The notes beneath the pieces are model-generated. The model ran no database searches. It was given only the letters and a program-made list of their open reading frames with translations, and was not told the origin of the DNA. The position numbers were made by a program, and so were the translations under genes. A stretch of 64,000 nucleotides of DNA. Origin: Carallia brachiata (taxonomy: Eukaryota > Streptophyta > Magnoliopsida > Malpighiales > Rhizophoraceae). How positions within the stretch are numbered: position 1 is the first letter of the stretch; every line of letters begins with the position of its first letter. The DNA lies in NCBI GenBank assembly GCA_021464245.1, contig JADCRB010000099.1:868001-932000 (forward strand), in the 5' to 3' direction. Below are positions 1 to 13,700 of this stretch, piece by piece.

Positions 1-2
1 GG

Positions 3-923
3 AATCTGTCAGATGGCACGATTGTTGCAGTAAAGGTTTTCAATTTACAGATAGAAGAAGCATTTGCAAGCTTCGACAATGAGAGTGAATTTTGCGCAAT
101 CTTCGACATAGAAACATTGTGAAAATAACTAGCAGCTGCTGCAACTTTGATTTTAAAGCCTTCGTCCTCGACTTCATGCCCAATTGGAGCCTTGAGAAGT
201 GGTTATATTCCCACAACTACTTTTTAGATATCCATCAAAGGTTAAACATTATGATAGATGTTGCATCTGCATTGGAATATCTCCATCACGGCAATTCTGT
301 GCCTGTGGTCCATTGTGATCTAAAACCGAGCAATGTCTTGCTTGATGAAGATATGGTCGCACATGTGGCGGATTTTGGCATTGCAAAGCTTTTAGGTGAA
401 GGAGATTCCGCGACACAAACCATAACACTAGCCACAATTGGTTACATGGCTCCAGGTGATGTATCTCTTTCTATTCATATGTGGACAGAAGCATTAGTTA
501 TGTAGATGTTAAAACTGTAAGCATACCTTTTTGATGAATGTAACCCAAAATTTGAACGCAGAGTATGGATCAGAAGGAATTGTATCTGTAAAAGGCGATG
601 TTTATAGCTATGGGATTCTATTGATGGAGACGTTTACGAGAAGGAAGCCCACAGACGAAATGTTTTCCGTAGAAATGAGCTTGAAGCATTGGATCCAACA
701 GTCCTTACCTGATGCAGTTACTGGAGTTGTTGACGCCAATTTGCTGAGGAGAGAAGAACATTTTGCAGCTATGTTGAACTGCATAACATCCATTCTGGAT
801 TTGTCTTTAAAATGTTGTGCAGATTCTCCCGAGGAAAGGATTGGTATAAGAGATGCTCATGCTGTTCTTGAAAAGATTAGGTCAAAGATTCAAATTGATG
901 TTTCAATACACCACCATGGTTGA
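3..923 (+). pseudogene. LRR receptor-like kinase (LRR-XII type), C-terminal kinase part, frameshifted
   Basis: This is the 3' part of a plasma-membrane LRR receptor Ser/Thr kinase of the LRR-XII kind (EFR / At3g47570-like); the ectodomain and membrane segment lie left of the window. Exon 3-455 encodes GTIVAVKVFNLQ with the ATP-binding Lys, RHRNIVKI, the catalytic loop VVHCDLKPSNVLLD and VADFGIAKLL. The loop reads HCD rather than HRD, so this is a non-RD kinase, typical of pattern-recognition receptors. A 106-bp GT-AG intron (456-561) splits the APE-motif Glu (AP|EYGSEG). Exon 562-923 ends with a normal stop. About position 90 one A is missing relative to the family (GAATTT where GAAATTT is expected), so the reading frame before base 90 and the one after base 92 do not join and the upstream frame stops near base 120. 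Apart from that the kinase domain is well kept. It is either a young pseudogene or a sequence error. Confidence 0.8.
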
Positions 924-1994
924 TATGCTTTTGTGATACCAGTTATGAATATCCTCATTTTCATTTAGCTGAGGAATGCGTGGAAATAATGTGGCTGCAG
1001 CAATGGAACTTGTTTGGGAATGCAATTAACGGCCATGTAATATCTCTTCTGCTGGAATTCCAAGTATACATATGTAATCTGTCTATATTGAACAATAACA
1101 AAGAAAATGGAAAGATTTAAAAAAAAAAACAAAGAAAGAAAGAAAGGATTGAAACTTGAAACTGCTTGTTTTTTTGTTCTTATTCCTCACAAAAAGAAAA
1201 GGTGATGTTCATTAATATAAAATCATCCTTCAAAGGGCTGGCTGCAAGGCTGCTGTTGAAAACTTTTATGAAGACCCAACAAAGAACAGAGAGGTTTAAC
1301 TGGCACAAACAAGAAAAAAAAAAAAAAAAAATTGGCAGGGCAATTCATGTATTAGTTGTGTCCAGCTGACAATCTTGAGCTTCATGTTTTTTAGCATAGG
1401 AAGATCTCCTTTTGGACGAACCAGATTACCACGAAGATTCATCTCAAAGTTGCCAATTGGTTTATATGTGCATGCAGTGCCTTCATGCCTTCAGAATATG
1501 AAAGTTTCTCCACTTAGGAATATTTTAAGAGTATTAAATGGAACATTTCAAAAAAACCAGGCCGAGACAAGCGGTTGTAGCCGATAGAAAGATAAATTCC
1601 CAGTGGTAGAGTGGACTGTTTGCAAGTTTATTCTCTCAATCTTCTACAGCAAAAAAGCCATTGTCAAATACTCTAGTTAGGCTACATACAATCTAAGGTG
1701 TATTTTATATCAATAGTAGTACAATTGAATATTGGGTTTATGTATAACTACCAGCTATTTGTTGTGATTGAGTAGTTAGAGTATTTGTTCATGACATCAT
1801 AAATCCTTATTAAGGTGTTTAGTGAAGTTAAAATGGTGTTTAACCTAGCACAATTTTGAGATGGATTGATAATCTTTGTTAGGTATCAAGGAGTATGATC
1901 CTGCACAGATTTAGTATAGTAGTTCAACCCACTATTTAATGCTTTCAATGTAATCTCTCGTAGAAGTCTGTAGAGTGTCATCCTTATTTTCTTA

Positions 1995-2470
1995 TTTCTA
2001 GCATTGTTGTCAGAACCTGACCAAACCGGCCTGTCTGACCAATTCAACCGGTGGCCGGCTAGAGGTCCAGTTCGGTTCATGATTGATTTTTAAAAAATCT
2101 CAGAGAAGACAAAACCATAAAAAAAATCTATCAAAACAGGTTAAAATCAGTAAAAACTAGACCAGTTAGACCGATTCAAATTAGACCCAAAAATTCATAA
2201 ATTATAATTTAACTCTAAATTTTATTTAAATTATAATTTAAGCACTCAATGTAATTAAAATTTTCAATTTTGGTCTTCAATTTGATTAAAATTTTTAATT
2301 TAGTTTTCAAAATTAAAAAATTAATATTTCATCACTATCTATAAGTATTATTTTTTTAATTACTTTTATACATATATATTATTAAATACTGATTCAAATA
2401 CTGATTCAGTTTTAAACCATTAATGTTTCTAATTCGATAATCGGTTTGATTCTAAAAACACTAATTTCTG
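1995..2470. repeat. degenerate dispersed repeat with Cggtt/aaccG-rich ends
   Basis: The segment begins with clustered ACCGG and GGCCGG words (about 2010-2075) and continues into an AT-rich body that again has CCGATT and TCGGTTTGA words near 2170 and 2440. This patchwork resembles degenerate non-coding plant repeats. I could not define clean termini or a target duplication, so class and limits are uncertain. Confidence 0.25.
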
Positions 2471-4918
2471 GACAAAAAAAAAAGCTTTATATCTAAAAAA
2501 TTTACTCACCTGTGTTTCCCTCAATATTATATAATATATTTATTTTCCTTTTTAAATATGTCAAAATCATAATAAATTAAGGAATAATAAGAATATTGAA
2601 AAAAAAATTAAAAAATATTATAATCAGTAATAATTACGTTATATATAATTTATAGATGCCTGTGTTACCAAACTATCTAGCTTTAGTTTAATTAAGAGGG
2701 ACCATAATCGGTAATACATAAGATGATGCCATGACGTAAATGAATATTGTCACTTGACCCATTGTAACTATAACAGATGGAAAAGCTATTAGCGTAATAC
2801 TTAATACTGTGAGTACCGTTGCCTGTGAGAAAAAGTTTTTAACTGCTCCAATCTTGCTACAAATGCATGTTAAAACCCGGAACTGGAATTTAGAATCTGA
2901 CATTGAAAAATTGTAATTTGCAGATTTCAGTAGAGATTGAGTACACATGAGCCATACTCTTTAGAATGGACTTTGCTTACAATTGGAGCTTAACCACTGA
3001 AACAAGTAAAATTCATACTCACAGCGAAAACAGCATGTGAGTCATGCTTTGCTCAATTATGAGCTTACAAAAATCTCTCAACAAAGACAAAATCAAAACA
3101 AGTGAACTAAAGATTTTCCGAGAACACTATCCCACTGGGTCTTTGCAATGTTGATGGACAATCTTGTTTCAATAATGAACGGCGGGCTTTGTCCAGGTCA
3201 TCTCCCTCTTGTAGCAATTGAAGGATATTATGTGTAAAACCTGACTGACACTATGACACACATATTTGGGGTACGTGTAGGCCCACATTTTGCTTTAATC
3301 CTGTTGCTTCTAATGCAGGGGAAGGGTCGTTGATAGCAATTGGATTCACACTCTGGATGTGTACCTGTAATTACAAAGGTCAAATGCAATCAAAAGTAGC
3401 ATTGAAGCAGGGAGTTTGTTAATTTATCTTTTTTGATAAAATATATTCATGTTTTTATATAATAAAATCTATTTTTTAATTTTTTATTTTAAATTGATCC
3501 CGCATATTATGAAGTATAACATCATAACTAAGTTTTTCTCATTAAAGAGATAATTTAAATTAAAAATCTTCTTGAAGAAGAATATAATTGGCAGTGATGA
3601 AGATGGAAATGAGGATTTATGGGCATAGGAGAGGATTTGTGCTAACAAACCGCAATTTAAATAGGTTTTGTTTAAATCTTATCATTCATGTCAAATTCCA
3701 CGGCAGTGTATCAATAACAATGTTAGGCTATTTCTTCCTCAAAAACAATGTTACGCTATTTCTTCATCGATCAAAATATTTACGTCTTGTTTGGAAAAAA
3801 AAAAAAGAGAGAAAGAAATGAAAAAAAAAAGGCGTGGAGAAAAAGTCAAGTTTGCTTTTTTTTCTTTTTTTTTTTTTGTTTAAGAACAAACTTTGTCTTT
3901 GCCGCTTGGATGAACTGATTCTTTTCTTCTTCTTTTTCTTTTTTTATTTTAATTATTAGACATAAAGTCCTAGCCCTACGACGAGACAAATGGAAAGAAA
4001 AGAATTTTTTCTTGCTCAAACTACAAAGAATCATTAAAGCCAAAAGCTCATAATTTAAGAAAGGTAAATTCTAATAGAAGTGACTACACGAACTCTAAAA
4101 AATCTTAGATTCAAACGAACACTATTTAATAAAGAAAAAAAATTGGACTTTAAAATTTGGTGTTTCGATTGATATATTAATTAAAATTAATATTGATATT
4201 TTTAAAATAAAATTAATAACTTTTTAAACACCTATTATTTTTATATTTTTAAAAATTATCAATCTTGTGTCAAAAATATCAATTTTAATTTCAATCGAGA
4301 CACCAACCACAACACTAAAATTTGCAACATGTATTGGTGTTTTTTAATAAAATAATGTAAACCTTTAAAAAAAAATAAAATAATGTAAAATTTGCCAACT
4401 TCCTTTCTCTTCTCTTCTTCTTAACTCACGTTTATACATTATCACGCATTATTCGTTCCATATTTTTAAATTTTTTTAAATCAAATGAAAATAAATAAAA
4501 TTTATATAATGAACTAGACTGTAGACATGCAACTGTAAATTAAGAATTTTTCTTTATTTTTTCATTTTACGGAAATTCTACTTCTTTCGGGGTAATTGGA
4601 ATGCAACTTCAATTTCATGCTTTTACAGTATCAAACACAAATACAATTCTTAAAAACTAAACCAAATATCCCTTAAACACCATGATTAGGACTACTCCAC
4701 AAGGTCAAACACTTATCCCAACGTCACATACTTGATTTTTCCGGTGAAAGTCACAAGTTTTATTAACAAGTAAATGAGCAACTAATAGTAATGCACTAAT
4801 GTAGTGGTAACCTCAGAAGGAATCGGAAATCAAGAAAAAATAAAAACATTAACCAAATCAAGCCACCATAAAATTAAAAGGTCACAATTCCTTGCGTGCA
4901 ACGAGTGCTACCCCTTCC

Positions 4919-4951
<33 letters not shown>
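4919..4951. repeat. (TAA)n microsatellite
   Basis: About ten perfect TAA units in a row in intergenic DNA; a candidate polymorphic marker with no coding context. Confidence 0.95.
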
Positions 4952-4952
<1 letters not shown>

Positions 4953-5856
4953 TACTAAAAATTAAGTGTATGCAAAATTCGAATTAATTACATGAATTAA
5001 TTATCATGAGATGAAGCTTTTTTTTTTTATATGAGATGAAACTTGTGTGTGTTGATTAAAAAAATTCAAATTGTTCACAGATATAGTATGTTAGTTCACA
5101 TCTCTAAATAAAGAACTAAAAAAAAATTTTGTATAAACTGTATAATACAATTAATCGATTAATGTGTGAATGTGTGCACATAATTATAATTTATATATTT
5201 TTTTATAAATTTATTAATGAGTCATTTTCTCCAAAAACATAAAAAATAAAAATGTATCGTTATCCCCATTTAATTTCTGCACCTAAAACTCGCTCACCAA
5301 ACGTAACCTATATGTTATTCAAAAAAATAAAAATAAAAATGAACGTAACCTATATGGACTACAAACAAAGCCTACAGCTGCAAGTGGACAACCTTAAACA
5401 GACAGACGTCTGTCTCTGTGCTTCGGTTTTTTTATTTTCTTTACAACTTTTTTGTTTTTGTCTTGATTATGTGAAGTAAACGCTCTGGGCGGCAGGTAAT
5501 AACTGGAGCTTGAAGTTAGGCCAATGGATTGGGTAACCACTTGGGTTTTTACTTTTCTTTCTAAAGCAATTTATTTCCCTTATGTTTTAATTGACTGAAT
5601 TGCCTTACGACTGCTCTTGTGATATTCAGTCAGTTCTTGATAGTTTTGGCTTATGAGAATGAAGAGTTGTTTAATTTGAGTTTCTTTGTTCTTTTTCTCT
5701 TTGGCTATTGATTTATGTAAGGTCTTTCCACGGCTTGTTGTCTGGGAGAGCTGATATTGGGCTTTCTAGATAGCTGGGTGTGTCTCCTGGTAGTAGCTGG
5801 GGTGGTCTTTTTACTGAGGTTTTGCAGGGTTTGTGATTATTATATTGGTGAGAGTG

Positions 5857-8197
5857 ATGGATGAGGAAGCATATGAAAATAAAGAAAGTTTTGGGAGTTT
5901 CAGTCAAGTTGGTGAAGGAATTAGTGAGAATTTTGGTGGAAAATTAGTGAAGTCGGATGATAGGGCTGTGCTAGAGACTGTGGCTGTGCTAAATTCAGAA
6001 GAGACAGTGAGTTCCAGTGTGGGAAGTCGGATTACGAATGCAAATCCTGTTGGATTGGGGTCAAGTAACGGATTGAGAACAAAGGAATGCAGGGATGGGG
6101 GAGGGATTGGTGAATTGGTGGACAAAAGAGTGACTGGAAATTCCAGTGGTTCGGTTGATGGGATTGTGCTTGAGAGCGTGATTGTGGTAAGTTCGGGAGA
6201 CACTTTGTGTGTCAGTGGAGAAAAAAAGGATTTGGTATCTAACGCTGATGAATTGGGGATCAATGGTGTTGGAAAATGTCAAGATGCACAGGTAGGGCCA
6301 GGACATAGTGAAGCCATGAATCAAGTTGAGCAGGGAAATGGAGTTGTGCGTGAGACAGTTATTGCAATAGATTCAGTTGGGAATGCTGATGTTAGTGTTC
6401 AAAATGGACGACTGGTCAAGGCCAATGAATCAGGTTCAGTTAAGCTAGCAGACAAGTCCAAGCCAAAGTCACCCAAACTTGGAAAACCATTATGCGTGAT
6501 TGAGATGAGGTGCAGTAGTGTTAGTGGCGGAGGAGGGTTTAAGGATAGTTGTGCAGGAGAAAATGTTTGTAGGATTTGTCACTTGGGTTCTGAGGGGTCG
6601 ATAGAAGCTGCAGCAGCATCTTCATCTCCTGCTGCCACTTCCGCTTCCGTGGATCTAATTCAGCTTGGTTGTGGGTGTAAAGATGAGCTTGGCATTGCAC
6701 ATGCTCATTGTGCCGAAGCCTGGTTTAAGCTAAAAGGAAACAGGTAAATTTATCTGGTTACAGCAATAAAATTTAGGATAGGTTTTCTTTTTCTGAAATG
6801 CAAAACATATTCTCTGTTTGTGAGTTACAATATGCCTTCATGTCTTGCAAGATCAATGAACCAGATTTATAATCCTTAATGGCTCATTGTCCCATCTTCA
6901 TTTTTTTGTTAACAAGCTTTGTGATGCTTTGTGATTGAATTTGTGTTAAATTTTGTAATTATCATAATCAGGATTCTGAGCAAGGTTTGGAGATATTTTA
7001 GCTAGTTATATGCCTTAAGTACATAAAATTGAAATTTATAATTTAGAATTAAGGATGCTTTAGCTACTTATATGCCTTAAGTACATCAAATTGAAATTTA
7101 TGTGAAGCGAGACCTTAGTTAGGTCCTTTCTTGTTCTCCATTATTCCTATGTTGTAGCTACATTGTAACTTGTGCTTCCCGTAGTTAATATTTTCATGGT
7201 TGAGGAAGAGGATAAGGTCGATAATCATGTTTGGACAAAAGCCAGCCCAAGGCTGGTAACCTTCTTTCTTCCAAAAGCAATGGTGAATGATATTTGGTGA
7301 CCACATCCACAAATTATCTGTGAGTTTGATTATGTTTCGTATTTCATTTGAGATATTTATCCCCATATTTACTTTTAAGATATCAGTCTGAAATTCTCTG
7401 AATTTAGGATGAGAGCATAATCTTTGCATTGGAAGCCTCTATCAATTGGATTAATGTTTGATGGGAGTCTTAAATTTTCAATGTATACTATTATAGTCAA
7501 TAATCACTGGTGCTCCAGGAATTTGGATGCTATGCATCCTCACAGACTATCCGGTAGTGCCAAATGAAAAGTGTCAAAGGGTGGCAAAACCCAAATGGGA
7601 TTATGTGTCTACATATCAAATGTTGATACGTGGATTACAGGCATGCTGTTCTCAGCAGTGCCTTTTTTTAGCCTTTAACTTTTTAGCTCCCAAGAATAGT
7701 TCTCTTTTCATGTAATTATGAGCGTGTAACTTGTTTGCAGTCACATGGTCTCTAATCCTATTTTGCTCCCCTTCCTGCAACTATCTAGCCACAATTCTGT
7801 TTGTTTCTGTTGTTACTGATTATGTTTGTGAATCAGCAAATTCCTGGTCTAAAATTGATTCCATATATATCTTTAAAGTCTTCAATGAACAACCAGTTAT
7901 TATGGAATTGCCTTTAACTCAAACTGCCGGGTGCTTTCTAGTCTTCCAGATAAATATATTTGTCATTGTTCTTGCAGAACGTGTGAAATTTGTGGGGAGA
8001 TGGCAAAAAATGTTACAGGCATTGGGGATAACGGACTTGTGGGTGAGTGGAATCCGAGGAGATTTATGGTTAATGTTCCTGGCCCATCAGATAGGGGTGG
8101 GGGTTGTTGGCGGGGACAACCCTTTTGTAACTTCCTGCTGGCATGCTTGGTAATTGCTTTCATACTCCCGTGGTTAGTCCGGGTAAATATGTTTTGA
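5857..8197 (+). CDS. RING-CH (RINGv/MARCH-like) zinc-finger protein with C-terminal membrane segment
   Basis: Two-exon gene: 5857-6743 and 7978-8197, joined by a GT-AG intron that splits an Arg codon (KGN-R-TCEIC). The product is 368 aa. Residues 1 to about 230 are a low-complexity, Ser/Gly/Val/Glu-rich region, probably disordered. From about residue 238 comes a C4HC3 RINGv finger: CRICH, a long Ala/Ser-rich insertion, CGCKDE, HAHCAEAW, then TCEICGE from exon 2. The last 25 residues are hydrophobic (FCNFLLACLVIAFILPW), suggesting a single C-terminal membrane anchor. RINGv proteins are usually membrane E3 ubiquitin ligases that recruit E2 through this finger; the activity is inferred from the family. 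The ATG at 5857 is preferred because the frame upstream lacks another ATG. The intron carries a 60-bp-period tandem duplication (6997-7101). No frame defects seen. Confidence 0.85.
6997..7101. repeat. tandem duplication in the RINGv intron
   Basis: A segment of about 42 bp containing TTATATGCCTTAAGTACAT occurs twice in direct orientation (6997-7038 and 7057-7101) with few differences. It is intronic and looks like a recent local duplication. Confidence 0.8.
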
Positions 8198-9419
8198 TGG
8201 AGGAGTGAAGCTTTTGAATGTTGTCCATTGCATCACAGTTCTTGTGGCTCCATGAATGATGAGCACTTGCTATTTGCAGTAATATTTGGTCCATGGTTTC
8301 TACGTCGTCCTGCCAACATTTCTGTACAAGATACTACTTTGCTTCAATATTGTATAGGTTTTTATCACAGTACTCGTACAAGCCTTGGGGGTCTATGATG
8401 TAGATAGATTTAGATATACAGTTGTGTCTTTATCCTTTTCATTTATTTAATGTTAATTCCTTCATTACCTTGACACATAAGCTTGTTATCTGGAGAGGAT
8501 TGCACAGGGACTGTAAAATTTGTTATCAGCGAGTGACAAATTGATTGGTATGTGCATTCATTTGTCGAAAATGTTATTATTTCTGCATCCAAAATCTAAT
8601 TTTTTAGTAATATTCTGATTTGTTAAAATAATATTTCGATTTTTATTAAAATTATGAATTTTTAAATGATTTTAATTTTATAAAATTTTTGGAAGTTTTT
8701 TTTATATGTTTAGGATTTTTTAAAATTTTCAAATAAAATATTCAAATTTTTTAAATAAAAATAATTATTTTTCAAAATGTCAGTGGTCTTTTTTTTTTTT
8801 TTTTGGTTTAAATGTCAGTGGTCTTTGATTAGTCAATATTTCACTTATGTTGAAAAAAATTTAACTGCCATGTAGCGAAACAACTGAATACTAACAGAGA
8901 AGGACAAAAATTTTACAGAATAAACACAATGGTGGAATTAAAAAAAAAAAAACAAACGAAGTAGGTAAAAATCGAAAGGCACCCAAACATGGAGTGCAAA
9001 TCATGTTTTTTGCCTTTAGTTAACTAATAATCACATAAAAATCCAACACATGTGTTTTCGAAATTTGTATGACCAACGATACGCACGTACTAAAATTGAT
9101 TAATTGATAGTTAACACAAAACATTAAAAACTAATTGCAAAAATGTTTTATATTTTGTTAGGTTACAAATTAGGATTTTGTCTTCATAGTTTTTCTAATT
9201 GACCAATCTTTTTAGACTATTTCAAAGGAATAAATTCATAAATTGAACCTCAATAAGGATAATCATTTACTTTTACTAGATAAACTTATGAGAATTTTTA
9301 ACTTGGAATTGTTTAAATATGATAGAATGTGCACTTGGGTTTTAGGGTGTGTTTATTGTGCGATGAAAAAGGTAGGAGAGAAAAAAAAATATAATCATTG
9401 ATGTATTTTTCTCTCTTAT

Positions 9420-9700
9420 ATTTCTTTCTTCTTACTTTCTACACAATTCCAAATAATTTTATTTTCTCTCCATTTTTCTCTCACAAATAACTATTTATTT
9501 TTTCTTTCACTATACTTTCTTTCTCTTCATTTTTCTATCACTATAAACAATTTTATTTTCTCTTCACTTTTTCTCTTACAAATTACTATTTACCTTTTGT
9601 TTCACTATACTTTTGTTCTCTTCACTTTCTCTGCCACTCCAAATAACTTTATTTTTTCTTTATTTTATTTTTTTTTTTCTTCCTTTTCTCACCCTTCCAC
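9420..9700. repeat. CT-rich degenerate tandem repeat (about 92-bp period)
   Basis: The words CAAATTACTATTTA, TTCACTATACTTT and TCTCTTCACTTT recur with a spacing of about 90-97 bp, with the strand strongly pyrimidine-biased. It looks like a decayed minisatellite of two to three units. An open frame here (9597-9794) is a by-product of the composition. Confidence 0.55.
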
Positions 9701-10392
9701 TCCAAACGTGTTCAAAAGGTTTTTCTCTAAAGGTTTTCTCTTGAGTTTTTTTTCATTAAGTAAAATATTTATAGGGAAAAGTCACAAATCCTGATGTAGG
9801 AGTACTTAAATTGTTGTCCGAACGAAACGATGAAGTAATTTTTTGAAATAGTTATGAAACTTTTTGCAACGAAAATAATTAAGTACATCACATTAGTATA
9901 AATGTGATTTAAAAAAAAATGTCCTTAAATTCAGACACCCAATTTTCAGGGTTTGTACTCGGACTCATAATTTTAGGTGTTTTACATTTATATATTCTAG
10001 ACGAGAACTACGAAAGTCATATTCTAAGAGGGCCAAAATAACAGTGATGAATTACTTATTTATTTGTTGCTCTATAACATAAAATATCAAAAAACATATA
10101 TGTAGCAAGTACATTAGACTATAATTATTAATAGATAAGTTATTAAGCAACCTTCTTAAATTCCTTAAGAAAATAAAAATAAATTAATTAAAATAATAAT
10201 ATAAGTCAAGATACAATATTGTAGCTTCCAACGTTGAAAGCAAATCAACCACGATAAATAAGTTTTCAGTGATAAAAATGGAGCTTTGTGTCATATTTAA
10301 TGTTTCATATATATTATTGAAGAATCACATAGAGCACTATCGTCGCTTAATAAAATTTTAGACGTGTTGAGAGGCCATATATGCCACCCAAA

Positions 10393-10441
10393 GAATTTTA
10401 CATGATGAGCATAGTTAAAATTTTACATGATGAGCATAGTT
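10393..10441. repeat. two-copy direct repeat next to MITE
   Basis: The word TTTTACATGATGAGCATAGTT occurs twice back to back with a period of about 25 bp, just left of the foldback element. It is probably a replication-slippage duplication. Confidence 0.75.
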
Positions 10442-10459
10442 AATAATGTAATTTTTTTT

Positions 10460-10772
10460 GGGATAACTAATGTTTAAGGTCTAAACGTTTAAATTTTTTT
10501 CTATTTGAGGTATAAACCTTTTAAATTTTCTATTTAAGACTTATATCTTTATTTTTTGTTCTATTCAAGTCCTTTTGTTATAATTTACCGTTAACTTTTC
10601 CGTTAAACTAAACGGACACAATGCAAAATTAACGGAAAAATTGACGGTTTGATTACAAAAGGACTTGAATAGAATAAAAAATAAAGGTATAGGTCTTAAA
10701 TAAAAAACTAAAAAAGTTTAACCCTCAAATAAAAAAAACTTAAAGGTTTAGGTTTTAAACATTGATTATCCC
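10460..10772. mobile_element. foldback MITE, Mutator-like, with 10-bp target duplication
   Basis: A 313-bp element whose two halves are inverted copies of each other over nearly their whole length. The left arm starts GGGATAACTAATGTTTAAGG and the right arm ends TTAAACATTGATTATCCC; internal pairs such as CTATTCAAGTCCTTTTGT and ACAAAAGGACTTGAATAG are perfect. It is flanked on both sides by the identical 10-mer AATTTTTTTT (10450-10459 and 10773-10782), which I read as the target-site duplication. Arms this long with a 9-10-bp duplication fit non-autonomous Mutator-like elements. The duplicated site is low-complexity, which slightly weakens the argument. There is no coding capacity. Confidence 0.8.
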
Positions 10773-13700
10773 AATTTTTTTTGGTGTTAAAAATAGGAAA
10801 ATATGAGTGCATCTGAGAGGATTGTGTTCTTCTAGAGAAGTAAATTCTAAACACACACATTTTAACCCAACTGAATACCTTAATAAGGACTGGAATTTAT
10901 AATGTTTGACATAACAAGAACAATATCCTTTACGGCTAAACCACTACGCTGGGTGGCAGTAAAATTTTGTAACTTCTACGCTTAATTTTAAAGAGCAATA
11001 TGTCTGGTATATCATTTTCTTTTTGTCACTTAGATAAAAATTATAATTTTAAATGGAATGCAAGAATTCAATAAGTAATTCCATAAGTAGTCCATACAGG
11101 GGCAGATCCATGAATTGCCCCTATTAAATTGTGGATACAAGATTAAATATTACAAAAAATTATCTAATTGCCTCCACTAAAAAATTACATTTGCCCCACT
11201 TGTATAAAAAATAAAAAAAATTAATTTTTCAGTTAAAATCTTATGAACATTTTTATAAATTTCCTTCTTGATAACAACAAACTAATATAGTACTATATAT
11301 ATATATATTTTTTTTTGGTTTACAATATAGTACTATATTTTGCCCTCATTGATGAAAGTTTTTGGATCCACCTCTGGTCCATAGCTAATTGGACCAGCGG
11401 TTTTTAGTCATTCAAGTAATAGTTAAGGACAATTAAATGAGGACCTTATACAATTAAGCAGTCCATAGAGTCATAGATTCTAATTGGTAAATAATTGGAT
11501 TTTGGATTTCCTTACGGATTGTATGCAATAATGCCTGTAAACGAGTAGTCCACAGTTAATATTGGACAGAAAGTTTTAAGCCATTCAGCAATAATTTGCA
11601 TAAAAAGCCATTAATTAATAATTAAGAAAAATTTAAAAAAACTTATTGCAGAATTTCAAAATTAAAAATATTTAGAACAACTAGGTCTTTTAAATGACTT
11701 ACTATACAACAGAACAAAATGATGAGAACAAATTTATATAATTGATCTTAATTAAATTTGGATTGAAGATTTATGGTTGTTGTCGTTGTATTTCAGAACT
11801 GAAAGGTTCCTTCCTTAAACCATTATAGGTGTCTATCACATAATTTGGGCTCATTCATTGCCTCTTATCACAACCGCTCGCAGGAGATAGAAAAAAATGT
11901 ATGTGGATATTACTTTTGTATCCTCAGACAACTAGACCAGCTTAGCATATTAAAATTTGTCAAAATATAAAATAAGCTATGCGAGAAAATAAATAAAAAA
12001 ATAGAAGAGAAAAAGAAAACAAAAAAAAAATGTTGTTCAGTTGCAATGCCTTATGTTCACGGTCTAAGACATTTTACATAATAGAGACTATCTTACATAT
12101 TAGATAATTATATTACAATAATACTAGTATTATGGCTCTTATTTATTGAAAACTACAATTTTTATTTGATTACAATCAAATCTATTAATCAGATCTATAT
12201 TAACTGATTAATAAAAACTAATCTTAATTATAATCAAATCTTCACAATCGTAGAACGCCCTAACTTAAACTCATATTTTACAGATGAATTTAGAGGACTT
12301 GTGATTTGAATTCCAAAACTATCTCAATAGATTTATTTTTGCGGTCAAAAGAAAAACGAATTATTTTTGCAGTAAACCCACTTAAGCGCGAGCATGACTT
12401 CTGAACACAGGTACTGTCGGTGCAGCGAAGAAAACCAAACAAGACACTTCCCCCAACAGAGCAATCAACTCTCGTGAGGCAACGCAAGAAGGATTAGGTG
12501 GACAATCCATCTTGTTCTGGCACTCCCCTCGCCGAAAGACGTTGGGTCTACTCACCTTAAAGATGAACTTGAAGGATACAGTCGAAGTGCCGCTATCAAA
12601 TTTATGATTTTGACAATTATTGAGTCGGTTATATGAAATTTTATTTAGACTTATTTGATTGGAGTGGCTTTTCTATAAAGAAATTAAATGAAAACGTTAA
12701 TAAATAATTCGTTGCTTTAGACTATATATGCAGTAGTTAATATATCTAAAATATATTTTTTTTTATTTTTTTGAAAAAAGCATTAAAATTTCATTGCTTA
12801 AAGTGGAAAAATGAGCAACACACAAACTCTAGCATGTGCATCACGAAAATTTTTCCAACGGCCGCACCGCCATGGTAGTTGCATGCAGACGACAAGCAAA
12901 ATGGGAAGAGGGGCTTCCCTATTGTTTGCATTATTATTGGTTAGAAGTTCCTCCATGCGACAATAGGGACGCATGACAACCCCGTCTCATTTACAATCAT
13001 ATGGAAGGAGGTTCTTTTAATCATTAGTATTTTTTTTTTTTTATGTATCAAAAAATTATTAGTAATTTTCTTGTTAGTAATTTTTTGGTGTTTATCATGT
13101 TTTTTACACTTCTTTTTGTTCCCCCAATATTTTAAAATGACTTATGGAATTTTAATTGTCAAATAAAGCCTTCATGACCTCGCATCTACCCAAAATTCAA
13201 GTTATTAGTTGGAAAAATTTAAGAGTGTTATAAATAACAGAATTTTTAATTTAATACATATTTTTTAATAAGTATAATTTATTTATAATCTTATATTATA
13301 TATTTATTTTTTATTTTAAATAGATTTCACTTATTATACCGTATAAGATTATTAGTAAGTGACATTCACAAAAAAAGTGAGTAAAATTAACAAACACTGT
13401 TATATGAGACTCTATACTTTTTAAAACATTTTCTTGCTACGTGCTAGGTCTGGTTAACACATAGTCCAAAAAAAAAAAAAAAAAGACTAAAACGGGTCCC
13501 ACTCATTATGCAAAGAGTAAAACTTGAGTGTTGATAAAAACGTTAATCAATCTCCAATACTATATCAAAAGCAAAACTAGGAAGAAAATTTTTAAAAATT
13601 GTATTATCAAAAAAATTTTAAAAATTATATTATCTAACTGTGTAATGTTATTTACAGAAGAATCTTATTTATAGAGCTATATATTACCAAATAAGTAAAT

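Larger units (their letters stand above)
924..5856. other. intergenic, no supported gene
   Basis: AT-rich spacer between the receptor kinase and the RINGv gene. The short open frames here have no recognisable domain and biased composition. It holds a degenerate dispersed repeat near 1995-2470, a (TAA)n microsatellite at 4919-4951, and presumably the promoter and 5' UTR of the RINGv gene near 5480-5856. Confidence 0.7.

Noticed and set aside
2688..2948. Minus-strand 86-codon frame as a membrane protein
   Set aside because: Hydrophobic but without a recognised family, no splice context and no neighbouring exons.
7731..8153. 140-codon plus-strand frame as a membrane protein
   Set aside because: It runs through intron and exon 2 of the RINGv gene in a different frame; the spliced frame completes the zinc finger.
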